NCBI GenBank assembly: GCA_037962975.1
Contig: CM075675.1
Location: 44,934,501-44,998,500, forward strand
Reading direction: 5' to 3'
Origin: Clitoria ternatea
Lineage: Eukaryota; Streptophyta; Magnoliopsida; Fabales; Fabaceae
DNA length: 64,000 nt
Of this stretch, positions 45,654 to 55,992 are shown piece after piece (positions within the stretch are counted from its first letter, which is position 1; every line of letters starts with the position of its first letter). The position numbers and the translations under genes are program-made. The notes beneath the pieces are model-generated. The model did no database searches and had not been told where the DNA came from. It worked only from the letters and a program-made list of their open reading frames with translations.

Positions 45654-47015
45654 TTGGATAAAAGGATCAGTTGGAGTGAGATATCTCTCTCACATCTTGA
45701 TCCTCGAACAAAGCAAAGTGAACTAGAAGTTCAGAAAATAATTAGTTTGCAAAGTTTAGTAAACCAATTGCCGAATGCATTTGCTGATCCAAAAAGAGTG
45801 ACTAAGTCACATATACCAGCTGTTAATACTCCAATAAAGATTGATATCCCTGCAGGACAATCTAAAATTACAAATGAGTCTGAAGCCAAAGTAAAACGTG
45901 GTAGACCTGTTAGTTCTAAAGATAAAAATCCTCAGAAAAGAAAAGTAAATAAAGAGGATGGTCGAATCGAGGATATAAAGACTCCAGTAGAGTCTCCTGA
46001 CATAATCAAGGTTTCAAATCTAGAAGAAACCAAGGTACCTGAAATTGACAAGAATAAAGAGATCTCTATAAATTATGTCATGGATGGAATACAATGGAAT
46101 CGACAAAAGGTTAATGTTGATGAAATTTTTGCATTCAAAGTAACTCTTGCTATTATAAATAATGATAAGAATCATGAGCCAAAATCTGTTAAGGAATGTG
46201 CGCAAAGAAATGATTGGCCAAAGTGGAAAGATGCAATGCAAGAAGAGTTAAACTCACTTGCAAAATGAAAAGTTTTTGGGCCTATAGTCCAAACACCTGC
46301 AGGTGTAAAACCCGTTGGATACAAATGGGTCTTTACGAGAAAAAGAAATGAAAATGGTGAAATTGTGTGATATAAAGCAAGATTTGTTGCACAAGGTTTT
46401 TCACAAAGACCTGGTATTGATTTTGAAGAATCATATTCACCAGTGATGGATGCAACTACTTTTCAATACTTGATAAGTTTGGCAATCCGTGAAAGGCTTG
46501 ACTTACGCCTTATGGATGTTGTTGCAGCATATTTATATGGCTCACTTAAAAATAACATATATATGAAACTCACTGAAGGATTTAATTTGCTTGAAGCATA
46601 CAAAACAAATCCTCAAGAAAATTATTCAATTAAATTGAATAAATCTCTTTACGGACTGAAACAATCTGGACGTATGTGGTATAATTGCCTCAGTGAATAT
46701 CTGTGGAAAGAAGGGTATAAAAATGACTCGGTCTGTCCATGTGTTTTTATAAAAGATTGGAAAAAGAGTTTGTTATAATTGCAATTTATGTAGATGATTT
46801 AAACATCATCGGAACTCCTGAAGAGCTCTCAAAGGCTGTAAATTGCTTGAAAAAGGAATTCAAGATGAAGGACTTAGGAAAAACAAAGTTTTGTCCTAGA
46901 TTACAATTAGAATATTTAAATGAAGGAATTTTAATGCACCAAAAGACTTATACAGAAAAGGTACTAAAATGGCTCTATATGGACAAATCACACCCATTAA
47001 GCAGTCCAATGGTTG
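45654..47015 (+). pseudogene. Element A reverse transcriptase, first part
   Basis: A linker frame (45654-46268) leads into GVKPVGYKWVFTRKRNENG, KARFVAQGFSQRPGIDFEES, DVVAAYLYGSLKNNIYMKL, LYGLKQSGRMWYN and the YVDD box (46787-46798). Stops at about 46266 and 46367 and a frameshift near 46765 disrupt it. At PMVV (47015) element B interrupts the domain; it resumes at 54417. Confidence 0.88.
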
Positions 47016-47744
47016 TGATCTGTCCTGAACCGGGGTCTAGAGATCCGGACTCAAGTCAATCATAAACAGTATGTAAATACCGTATAGGAGACCGGATGTA
47101 TGAGTATCCGGTGTAAGTATCCGTTGTCCTTAATTAAGGAGAGCGGATTGGGCGTCCTGGAGATCTTTCACACCGACCTAACGCGTTGAAGTGGGCGAAT
47201 GGTGGTGTCACCTGCAAAGATTCTCCGACGCTCAAGTCAGTGATGATATTCCAAGTAAGGAATGTATTTCAGAGAGTAATTGTTCATCAAATCAGTTGAA
47301 GATCCTTCACTTCATTAATGAAATGAGTTCATATACCTGATTAGCTTGTTTTACGAGGACTCGTTAGTGGGGAACCACTAACTCCCATTAGCATTATTTT
47401 ATTGCGCACTTACCAGCATGATTGGGTCAAGTGACTATTTTATATTGAGCATGAAGAATATAGACTAGGATTAGGGAACAAGTTGACCATCCCCGTGAGC
47501 AGAATTTGGCTCGTAGTGCAGGGAATTATTGATCGATCCCTGTAGCAATAATCCTTGTCTTTAGCACAGTGACGTGTGTGTTGTCCGGTGTCATGGTGTT
47601 ATCCTGAACAACCGGTATAGGGAGAACACCTGATACGGAATTACAGTCCGGATGTATACCGATGACACCGGTTACACGTTGATGTCTTGACAAAGACGTT
47701 GAAATATGTCTTGCAGATCGGATACCGGTATTGAGACCGGATCA
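47016..47744 (-). repeat. 3' LTR of element B (left copy, complete)
   Basis: 729 bp, TGATCTGTCC to ACCGGATCA on the plus strand. The inverted landmark GTGTCACCTGCAAAGATTCT lies at 47203-47222, and a minus-strand TATA-like word GGTATATGAAC at 47328-47338. Positions 47344-47744 match the right copy with about eight differences counted by eye. Confidence 0.85.
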
Positions 47745-47758
47745 TATGTCCCCTAGCT
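47745..47758 (-). other. Polypurine tract of element B
   Basis: On the minus strand AAGCTAGGGGACATA runs directly into the TGATCCGG start of the left LTR. This position is diagnostic of a 3' LTR and sets the orientation of B. Confidence 0.7.
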
Positions 47759-48269
47759 TGTGTGAGGGACTGAGTGGTTGTTCACATAAGCTACACAACC
47801 TGCGAGAGGTCTGAATACCGGTGAACTTACGCGTAAAATAGTTCCTTAGCATTTATTCGTAAAGAACCGTTCTCAAATTAAGAGATCTGGTCTGTCGGTG
47901 TCGTCACAACGGATTCAGACAAAGATTCGTTGTACGAGAATTTCAAGAGTTTATTGGAATTGAAAGCTCTTGAAGTTTGTGTAACGGCTGTAAAGCGCGA
48001 ATTGCGTTGCATGATTAGACATTAATGCTTTTAATCACGTGGGCAAGCAATTATTGCGTCTGAGATAGAAATCTCATTAACCGTCGCTTTGGGCTTAATG
48101 GGCCTGAAGTTTTTAAAACTTTTGGGCCTAGTAGATAGGCCCTTCGTCGAATTACTATTGTTTTGGTGCCCATGAATTTGGAACGGTTGTGTCGTTTCGC
48201 GTGTGAACCAATGCGTTTAATCGAGAACGACACAACTTCCAGAGTGGGTAACCGAACCTCTTCGTTTCT

Positions 48270-48277
48270 TATAAAAG
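48270..48277 (+). promoter_or_regulatory. TATA box for the antisense gene of B
   Basis: TATAAAAG on the plus strand, followed by an ATG-free leader (48300-48409) rich in CTTC/CATC words. That leader ends in the splice-donor-like CCAAG/GTAATTAT at 48409/48410. The matching acceptor could be CCCTTCTCAG ending at 50195, 113 bases before the proposed ATG of the gag-like protein. Confidence 0.5.
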
Positions 48278-49414
48278 AAACACTTAGTGGATCCTGAGTT
48301 CCACTTGCTTCTGTTTTCTTAACAAAACTCTGCAAAAATCTCGCAAGGAAGTTCGTTGCTTACTCTACGAGACTTTGTTCGCTCTTCATCTCCATCATCG
48401 TTGTCCAAGGTAATTATTTCTTCTTCCCTTGTTACTCTCATCTTGTTTTGGTCTGTTATTCCTGCTTGAAGAGAATGTGGTTCATTTAGGGGGAGAATAA
48501 TTTCTCATAACCCTAATAGTCATGGGGAAGAATCCTTGTGATTCTTCCTAGGGCTGAGTCATGTCGCTCAGAAAGGGGATCTTACTCACTATGGAAAGTG
48601 ACTTTTTACTGGTGTATTTTAAGAGAATCAAGTTTGTATAATACACTCAAAGAGACGTGCCAAGTTTTAAACACGGTAGTTGTAGTTATAAAGGATATCG
48701 TTCCCACTAAGGATCATCAGCAATTGAAACTTAAAATATTACGGCAGATTAAAACGATTGTTTTCATGGTTTTGAGTTCAAAATATAAACTGCAATATGT
48801 GAACAAATATGCAATGAAATAAAAGGAATTTATCAAATTGTAACAACTGGGATTAGGATTCACCGATCTTACCTTCCGATACACAACGTATATTCATGAA
48901 AACAGGGTTTGAACTATAATACTTTACGTCACAATCAATGTCATTCGTATCAATTCCTTGACTACCAAAATCATAAAAATAGATTTGATAACGTCAATCC
49001 CTTGATCGTTTCATCTCCATTCCAGCATTACGGCCGATTGTTTAGACGTTTAATGCGTTAAATACCATCCCTGGTTATTTACTCACAATGAGCATTTCAT
49101 TTAGATCTGTTTTCGAAAGTTATTTTCCAACAACAAACGTAAACTTAATTCAAGAAACTAGTGATCAAGTAGATTCAAGCAATGAACACAAAACGAAATA
49201 CCAAGAATCATAGAACAAATTTACCCGATTCATGAATATATCATTTATGATCTTCAAGTAAGAAAGGCTACATCCAATCCCAAGGAGAGGTTTAGCCACT
49301 CATGGTGGTCATTACAACTTAGAAAAGATGAAGAAAAGACAGAGTACAAAGTGTTTCTAACTATCCAGCTCCCCTTTTTTCCAGCCGCCATGCAGTAAGC
49401 TTATATAAAAGAAT

Positions 49415-49953
49415 ACTCGCTCAAGCGAGTTTATATTTCGCTCAGGCGATGAGCATTCTTCAGCACGAAGGAAAGCCACGTCCTGCTTCATTATGGGCTT
49501 GATTTGCTCAAGCGGTTCAGACTCGCTTAAGCGAGTCTTCATATCTGATACTTCATTCCATTTCGCTTGATCTGTTTCTTCATCCACTTCAGCGAGCCCT
49601 TTTAAAATTTGGTTCTGGACAAATTTCGCTTGAGCGAAATAATGTCGCTCAAGCGACCTCTACATTGCTGCATTCTGGAAGAAGTTCGCTGGCTTTTCTA
49701 TTCATAACGCTTGAGCGAGGTTACTGTTATTTCATTCTGTACCAATCTCGCTCAAGCGGCCTCAGTGTTCGCTCGGGCGAATACTTCATTTTTCAATACT
49801 GGCTTGATTTCGCCTGGGCGCATCACTCCTCGCTCAAGCGAGTCTTGACCTGATACTGTTATTTGTTAAATTCATGGCTCGCGTAAGCGAGCTCTTCAAT
49901 TTTTCCTCAGCGATCATGATTCGCTCAAGCTATATACCCTCCGCTTGAGCGAA
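49415..49953. repeat. Array of CGCT-NN-AGCG inverted motifs
   Basis: Over about 540 bases there are some thirteen copies of the ten-base inverted word CGCTCAAGCG, CGCTTGAGCG or CGCTTAAGCG, or one-mismatch relatives (CGCTCAGGCG, CGCTCGGGCG, CGCCTGGGCG, CGCGTAAGCG), plus several half copies (TTCGCTTGA, CAGCGAG). Spacing is irregular, about 20-60 bases, and spacers are unrelated, so it is neither a classical tandem repeat nor a CRISPR. It lies in the putative leader intron of the antisense gene. Confidence 0.85.
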
Positions 49954-50308
49954 TATCACTCTGTTTGCTCAACACTTAGTGGATTTTCTTCATTTCTTTT
50001 CTTTTCTTCTTTCTTCTTTGAATTTTCCTGAGATTGCAACAAAATTAGCCAATCAACCTGTATAATGTTCATATCACTATTTATTTTCTATTTAGCTTAC
50101 AAAATTGACAAACATTGTACATTATATCCAATTTATGCTTCATTAATCATGCAAAATATAGGTAAATTGGACATCTATCACTTTTCCCTTCTCAGAGTTG
50201 TCCTCTGATTGTAGTCGCTTTGTAAAAGATGAAGTGAGTAATGATTATCACCTTTCTGATGACATAATTTCTTATCGTAGATTAAAGAATTTGGTTCAGA
50301 CGATTCAA

Positions 50309-52603
50309 ATGGCTACTGGAGAAGGAACTTCCGGAGATAATGCCATTGTGAGGACAACAGAAGGTCTTTACAGCGTTGCTGTTTCAAGGTTGAACTGGGA
50401 AGAACTTCAGGCTAAATGGCCTTTCTGCTGGGTGTCTAGTGAATTTAAGAACTTGGCCTCTCGTCACGCAGATGAGGAAGGACCCCGGATTCTACCAAGG
50501 TTCACACTCCATGCGGAAGAAGAAACGAAAAGGTGGTATAGGGTATACGCACCACTCCCAATAGAACGGATATGCCACGTCGTCCCCAATGACCGTTCAG
50601 TATATATGTACGATTTCATCTTTCATTACCTGGGAGTTCGTTTCCCTTTAACTGAACTTCAGATGGGTGTGCTGAGGTTTTTGAACTGTGCACCCTCCCA
50701 ACTTCATCCCAACGGTTGGGGCCTCATCCGTGCTTTGGAGGTTTTGGGTGAACATTTCAACTTCACGCCTACTGTAGCAATGCTATTTTACTACACCCAA
50801 GTAGTTCGGAGGGCGAATAAGCAAGGCGGTGTTGGTTTGGTGACACTCCGGACTCTCTATTCTTTCGTGAACTTTGAGTCTTACACCGATTCGGCCAAAG
50901 TTGATGGGAAGTCGTTTAAGACCTACTTCACCCGGATCTCCATCAAGAAGAGCAAACCGATATTCTGGAAGGATGAAGAGGGTATCAATAAATTTCCACT
51001 GAGCTGGACCCATAAACATTTTCTCTTGAGCTCCCACGCATATTATACTGATCAATCCGATCTGTCTCCTGAAACGTCGAAGGTGCTGTTCGCACTTGAA
51101 TCACACACTACACGACGTCACGTCTTTTCGTGTAGGCGTCTGTTAAGTAGTTCAAGCAGAGTCCGGGATGAATATCTATGTAATTCTCGTTTTATTTCAC
51201 TTTTTCTCCTTTGTCAAATATATTGAATATTTCGTAGTTGCTAATATCTTGTGTTTGTTCATGTAGGTGAAATAGAACAACAAACTCCGGAAATGAACAA
51301 GTTGAAGGGATTTAAGGCGGCGGGTAAATCCATTGCCCGTGAAAATGAAGTCAAGCCCAGGCCCTCCGCCAAGGATCGTCTTGAGTTAATCATCCTGACC
51401 TCGGATGCTGAAGGGGACGTTCCGCTGGTTGAGGGTGGTTCCTCCGATGTTGGTGCAGCCACGGGTCAGCCCTCAGTCACTGAGAGAAGGAGAAAAATTA
51501 AGAATGACTCTGTGGGGGGTCCGTCCAAGAAGCGTAGAACTTCGGAGGATAAACCTGTTGAAACCTCGGAAGCAGCTGGTGCTTCCTCTGGACTTAATAA
51601 AGGAATTGTTGCCGGGGTTTCTGGGTCGAAACCAACCTCCTACCCAACCACCTCGTTTCTCACCCCCTTCCTCTCGTATCGGGGATCTACTCCAGCTATT
51701 CTTCCACAGCCGATGTACGAACTCCGGCCCACGCTCAGTACTAAAGAAATTAAAGAAGCATGTGAGGCCGGAAGGTGGCAGTTAGCCGAACTTGCTGGAA
51801 TGCTTTATTCTTTCAGCGAATTGGCTGACAACGTCGATAAGGTTGATGAATTGAGTGACAAATTGGAACAACTCAACCTTTCATCCAGGAAAGACAAAGC
51901 CACCATCAAGCTAATGGAAGATCGCCTTGCCAAGTCTAAGGAGTTCGGAGATATCATGAACAGAGAGAATCTTAAGCTTAAAGGTGACTTCAAAGACTTG
52001 GAAGGCAAGCTGGCAGAGAAGGAGGAAGTCCTCAATAAAGCAAAGGAAGAACTCCGCAGCAGCCAGGATAAAAGCAAAGCTGCTGCTGAGGAGTGGTCCC
52101 AAAGGGAGAAGAAGCTCCTTCTTGAGATCGAAGGACTGAAGGCTGGGAGAACGGAGTCCGAAGGATCGAGTGGGGAGCTGTCGAAGTTGCGGGAAGATTT
52201 GGCTATAGCGAAAGCTGAGAGAGAAGAAGCAATTGACATATGCAGCCGGGCTGTCGAAGAATCCTTCGGCCTAGCTATACGCCAAGTTTTCTACCGCAAC
52301 CCCACGACGAAACTTAGCCTTTATGGAATGGATCCGTTCTATGAATTCCATGGGGGAAAGTTAGTCGCAGTGGTTGATGGTCATCACGAAGATCCTCCGA
52401 CGTCCCTGTATGGTTTGCCTCCTCTTCCTGAGGGTCAAACTATGGGATCGAATGTCGTCCTTCCTGTGTCTGAGGTTTCTTCTTCTGAAGAAAGAACTAA
52501 GGCTCCTGGAGGGGAGATTCCTGTAGAAGTCCCGAAGGAAGGGACACAAGAGCCTGGTGCTGGGGAGGCACAGAAAACTGAAGAACAGATTCCTCCTCCG
52601 TAG
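50309..52603 (+). CDS. Gag-like Transposase_28-type protein, antisense gene of element B
   Basis: Proposed as two exons, 50309-51179 and 51267-52603, with an 87-bp GT-AG intron removing an in-frame stop; the product is 735 residues from MATGEGTSG. The first half matches the plant Transposase_28 (putative gypsy-type transposon) pattern: LNWEELQAKW, YMYDFIFHYLGVRFPLTELQ, FLNCAPSQLHPNGWGLIRAL, FWKDEEGINKFPLSW. The second half is a hydrophilic linker, then a long coiled coil (about 51800-52250: KLEQLNLSS, EDRLAKSKEF, KLAEKEEVLNKAKEEL) and an acidic tail ending in QKTEEQIPPP. No zinc knuckle, protease or polymerase is attached. Base composition is GC-richer than the surroundings. The frame is open about 110 bases upstream of the ATG, so another start is possible. 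Confidence 0.75.
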
Positions 52604-53034
52604 TTGTATTTTCATTTAAATGTATAGTTGTGTACCGGGATCAACTCCGGCTTTAAACTATTATGTGTAATCTCGTTTTCAATGAATGAATTTCATTTAA
52701 GAAATTTGTCTTCATCGTTTCATGTATATTTAAATCATTGTTAATCCGTTCTGTGTAATAGTTGCCTCAGAAGATTAAACAACAAATGAATTTAGAACGG
52801 AGAAATATATACATGTCCCCAAGTATGTTTAAGAAAAAGGTGCCTGTCTTTAGGGCATGATCCTTGATTCTTTTGGGGAAAAGATGGGTCGATCCGCTGC
52901 TTAGTAGAGTAGTGTAACAGGACGGATGACTGTTCTTAATTCGTATTATCCTCACTAGAGAGAACAATATTGTCCACCGTAAGAATATTGTTCCAAGTTT
53001 GGGGAACTGCAAAGGTGTAAGAAAGTGGTGTTTG

Positions 53035-53705
53035 AGCCTTCCATCATAAGGATGATGATGGGAGTTTGTCTATGCCAGGAGTTACGTCATTGTACCACAG
53101 AATAGGTGATAAAGAGTATCCGTCCTGGGAGAGTACCACTTGAGAGCAAAAGTGCGGATTAACTTTCAAAATCTTCCATCATAAGAGCGATGATGGGAGT
53201 TGTTTGTAATCAGGAGTTACATCATCGAATCACTTTATAGGTGATTGAGATCATCCGTCCTTGGGATGTATACGGCGCCAGGAGTTACATCGTCAGATCA
53301 CAGAATAGGTGATTGAGATCATCCGTCCTGGACAAGTACACAACGTCAGGAGTTACATCGTCAGATCACAGATTAAGTGATTGAGATAATCCGTCCTGAA
53401 GACATTTTTTCAATCGTAGGAGTACGGATTGTGTGAATGCTTCTCAATTTTCAAAAGCTTCCATCATAAGAATAATGATGGGAATTGTTCGTTCCAGGAG
53501 TTACATCATCAAATCACAGAATAGGTGATTGAGATCATCCGTCCTGGAGTGATGATTGGAATTGTTCGTACCAGGAGTTACATCATTGAATCACAGAATA
53601 GGTGATTGAGATCATCCGTCCTGGAGTGATGATTGGAATTGTTCGTACCAGGAGTTACATCATCGAATTATAGAATAGGTGATTGAGATCATCCGTCCTG
53701 GAGAC
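53035..53705. repeat. Minisatellite in element B (7 units)
   Basis: Seven units share CAGGAGTTACATC(A/G)TC, GATCACAGAATAGGTGATTG and AGATCATCCGTCCTGG. The last two or three are head-to-tail at about 76 bases; the others are separated by variable spacers containing CTTCCATCATAAG. They lie between the antisense gene and the truncated LTR. Confidence 0.9.
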
Positions 53706-54011
53706 ATTTTTCCAATCATAGGAGTGCGGATTGAGGTGGATGCTTCTCAATCGTATGGATTCAATTTTCGTATCCGAAATCAGAGATCAATAGTGTTCTA
53801 CTAGCCCCCTAGCTTATGTGAGGAATCAGTAGATTTGCTCATATGAGCTATATCGATCGTAGTTCGTCTGGATTTCGGAATTATACTGGTGTGTAAATAT
53901 CCACTCCGGGAACAAGGTTCCGTTGTGATGAGACGCTTGAGGGCGGATTACAGCAATGAGAATCTCAGAAGTTTATCGAATTTTGCAACCCTTGGTATTC
54001 GGGTAATGGTG

Positions 54012-54411
54012 GCTCGTTTTACGAGGACTCGTTAGTGGGGAACCACTAACTCCCATTAGCATTATTTTATTACGCACTTACCAGCATGATTGGGTCAAGT
54101 GGCTATTTTATATTGAGCATGGAGAATATAGACTAGGATTAGGGAACAAGTTGACCATCCCGTGAGCAGAATTTGGCTCGTAGTGCAGGGAATTATTGAT
54201 CGATCCCTGTAGCAATAATCCTTGTCTTTAGCACAGTGACGTGTGTGTTGTCCGGTGTCATGGTGTTATCCTGAACAACCGGTATAGGGAGAACGCCTGA
54301 TACGAAATTACAGTCCGGATGTATACCGATGACACCGGTTACACGTTGATGTCTTGACAAAGACGTTGAAATATGTCTTGCAGATCGGATACCGGTATTG
54401 AGACCGGATCA
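54012..54411 (-). repeat. 5' LTR of element B (right copy, truncated)
   Basis: 400 bp matching positions 47344-47744 of the other LTR almost base for base. Sequence equivalent to 47016-47343, which is the R-U5 side in the sense orientation, is absent and replaced by unrelated internal DNA, so the primer-binding site is lost too. Confidence 0.85.
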
Positions 54412-54416
54412 GGTTG

Positions 54417-55197
54417 TAAGGTCACTAGAAGTGAGCAAAGATCCTTTTCGACCTCAAGAGAAAAATAAAGAACTACTTGGTCCTGAAGTACCATATCTTA
54501 GTGCAATTGGTGCACTAATGTATGTTGCTAGTCATACAAGACCTGATATATCATTTGCTGTCAATTTGTTAGCAAGACATAGTTCTTTACCCACGAAAAG
54601 ACATTGGAATAAGATTAAACACATATTTCGCTACCTTAGAGGTACAATGGACATGGGTTTATTTTTCCCATATGTACCTAAGGCAAACCTAATTGGTTAT
54701 GCAGATGCGGGATATTTGTCTGATCCTCATAATGGTCGATCACAAATAGGTTATTTATTCATAATGGTACAACAATTTCATGGAGATCCATAAAACAAAC
54801 GATCACAGCAACATCATCTAATTATGCTGAAATCTTAGCATTACATGAAGCAAGTCGAGAATGTATTTGGTTGAGGTCTATGATTCAACATATTCAAGAA
54901 ACTTGTGGCTTGCATGCTGGAAAATTACCACCAACAATCTTATGTGAAGATAATGCAGCTTGTATCTCCCAGTTAAAGGAAGGTTATATTAAAGGAGATA
55001 GGACAAAACATATTTCACCAAAATTTTTCTTTACTCATGATCTTATAAAGAATGGTGATATAAATGTACAGCAAGTCCGATCATGTGAGAATCTAGCAGA
55101 TATCTTCACAAAATCCTTACCAACCAAAGTCTTCGAGCAACTAGTACAGAAGATTAGTCTTCGACGCTTACATAAGTGTTCTGATGAGGGGGAGAAT
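54417..55197 (+). pseudogene. Element A reverse transcriptase end and RNase H
   Basis: Resumes element A after B: RSLEVSKDPFRPQEKNKELL, YLSAIGALMYVASHTRPDI, KHIFRYLRGTMDMGLF and GYADAGYLSDPHNGRSQIGY. A stop at about 54791 and a frame change follow. RNase H continues with CEDNAACISQLKEGYIKGD, TKHISPKFF and LADIFTKSLPTKVF to the stop at 55198-55200. Confidence 0.88.
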
Positions 55198-55335
55198 TAA
55201 ATATTTGTAATTTAATTATTTTTCATGAATATATTTTGTAAAGAATGTTGTACTCTTTTTCCTTCACTAGGTTTTTATCCCACTGGGTTTTTCCTAGTAA
55301 AGTTTTAACGAGGCACATTCTAAAATATAGACATC

Positions 55336-55345
55336 CAAGGGGGAG
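55336..55345 (+). other. Polypurine tract of element A
   Basis: CAAGGGGGAG abuts the TATTATGAA start of the 3' LTR. Confidence 0.8.
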
Positions 55346-55559
55346 TATTATGAATATTTTAATAATATTGGATGTCCACATTTAGCCTATAAAATGGGAC
55401 TCCATGGCAAGTATGAGAACTACTTCTCATTTCCACTTCAACTTCATTACTCTCTCTAATTCTCTTTACTCCTTTTTCTTTCTTACTTCAAATTTAATTC
55501 CCTACTTTTATTTCCTCCAAACTTCAATTTCTATTACTAAGTTATAAGTTTTCATAACA
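55346..55559 (+). repeat. 3' LTR of element A
   Basis: 214 bp, same length as the 5' LTR with a few substitutions (for example TTGGATGTCC for TTAGATGTAC). Ends TTCATAACA before the CATTC duplication. Confidence 0.93.
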
Positions 55560-55564
55560 CATTC

Positions 55565-55992
55565 AAAGTTTAACTTTGTTCTGTGGTTCTCCAACTGCTC
55601 TGTGGTGAATCAAGTTCACTTCTATCTAGTCTTCCATAAATCATTTTACATTTATTTAATATTTTTTGTTTTATAATTTATTAGTTATTTTTAATTGATT
55701 AATTATAATTTTTAATAAATCAGATTATTTTATATACTCATTTCTCATTTTCAAAAATTATAACTATTGAGATTTCTTATTGATTCACTATATTATAAAT
55801 TACTAAATATAGATTGATTTGTTGCATTAGTTAGTTGTAAAGCATAGTTATAAGAATTAGCTTAAATATAGGGATTGGATTGTTTTTTCCAGAAATATAT
55901 CCTTCTGCTATATATATATATATATATAAAGAAAACCATTTTATAATATGGTGTTACGAGCCTTTTTCTTTAAGCTTGATTCACCAATTTTA
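55565..55992 (+). other. Possible 5' LTR end and primer site of element C
   Basis: TGGTGTTACGAGCC at 55949-55962 resembles the tRNA-Met primer site TGGTATCAGAGCC with a one-base insertion and two changes. If it is real, the sequence before it would be the decayed 5' LTR of element C. I cannot fix an LTR start. A short TA run lies at 55910-55926. Confidence 0.3.

Larger units (their letters stand above)
47016..54411 (-). mobile_element. Element B: X-family LTR element nested in A, with an antisense gag-like gene
   Basis: Bounded by TGATCTG and CGGATCA and by a perfect GGTTG duplication (47011-47015, 54412-54416); excising it restores the reading of A. X-family landmarks (GCGTCGGAGAATCTT tract and TATA-like site) are inverted, and a purine tract AGCTAGGGGACATA on the minus strand abuts the left LTR, so B reads right to left. 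Its right LTR has lost the last 330 bases of U5. No primer site, gag-pol, RT or integrase of its own is present. The sole gene runs on the plus strand. This fits a deletion derivative of a Tat/Ogre-type Ty3-gypsy element, a group known to carry extra antisense frames. Confidence 0.75.
41597..55559 (+). mobile_element. Copia element A, interrupted by element B
   Basis: Two 214-bp LTRs (41597-41810, 55346-55559) and a perfect CATTC target duplication (41592-41596, 55560-55564) delimit it. The terminal sequences TATTATGAA and TTCATAACA are near-inverted repeats. Inside are gag, protease, integrase, reverse transcriptase and RNase H in Copia order, all with stops or frameshifts. A MITE and a tRNA-like segment lie in the leader, and the 7.4-kb element B is inserted in the reverse transcriptase. 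Without B and its duplicated 5 bp the element is about 6.6 kb. Confidence 0.95.

Noticed and set aside
47016..47744. Reading the left LTR of B as the 5' LTR of a plus-strand element that owns the gag-like gene
   Set aside because: The X-family TATA and GCGTCGGAG landmarks are inverted, no primer site follows 47744 on the plus strand, and a purine tract on the minus strand abuts the LTR, so it is the 3' LTR of a minus-strand element.
48538..48822. Plus-strand 94-residue frame downstream of the B antisense leader
   Set aside because: No domain recognised; it lies within the putative leader intron of the antisense gene and its termini do not match any exon.
49415..49953. The repeated inverted motif as a CRISPR array
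   Set aside because: Repeats are only ten bases, orientation varies, spacers are irregular, no cas genes, and the host is a plant.
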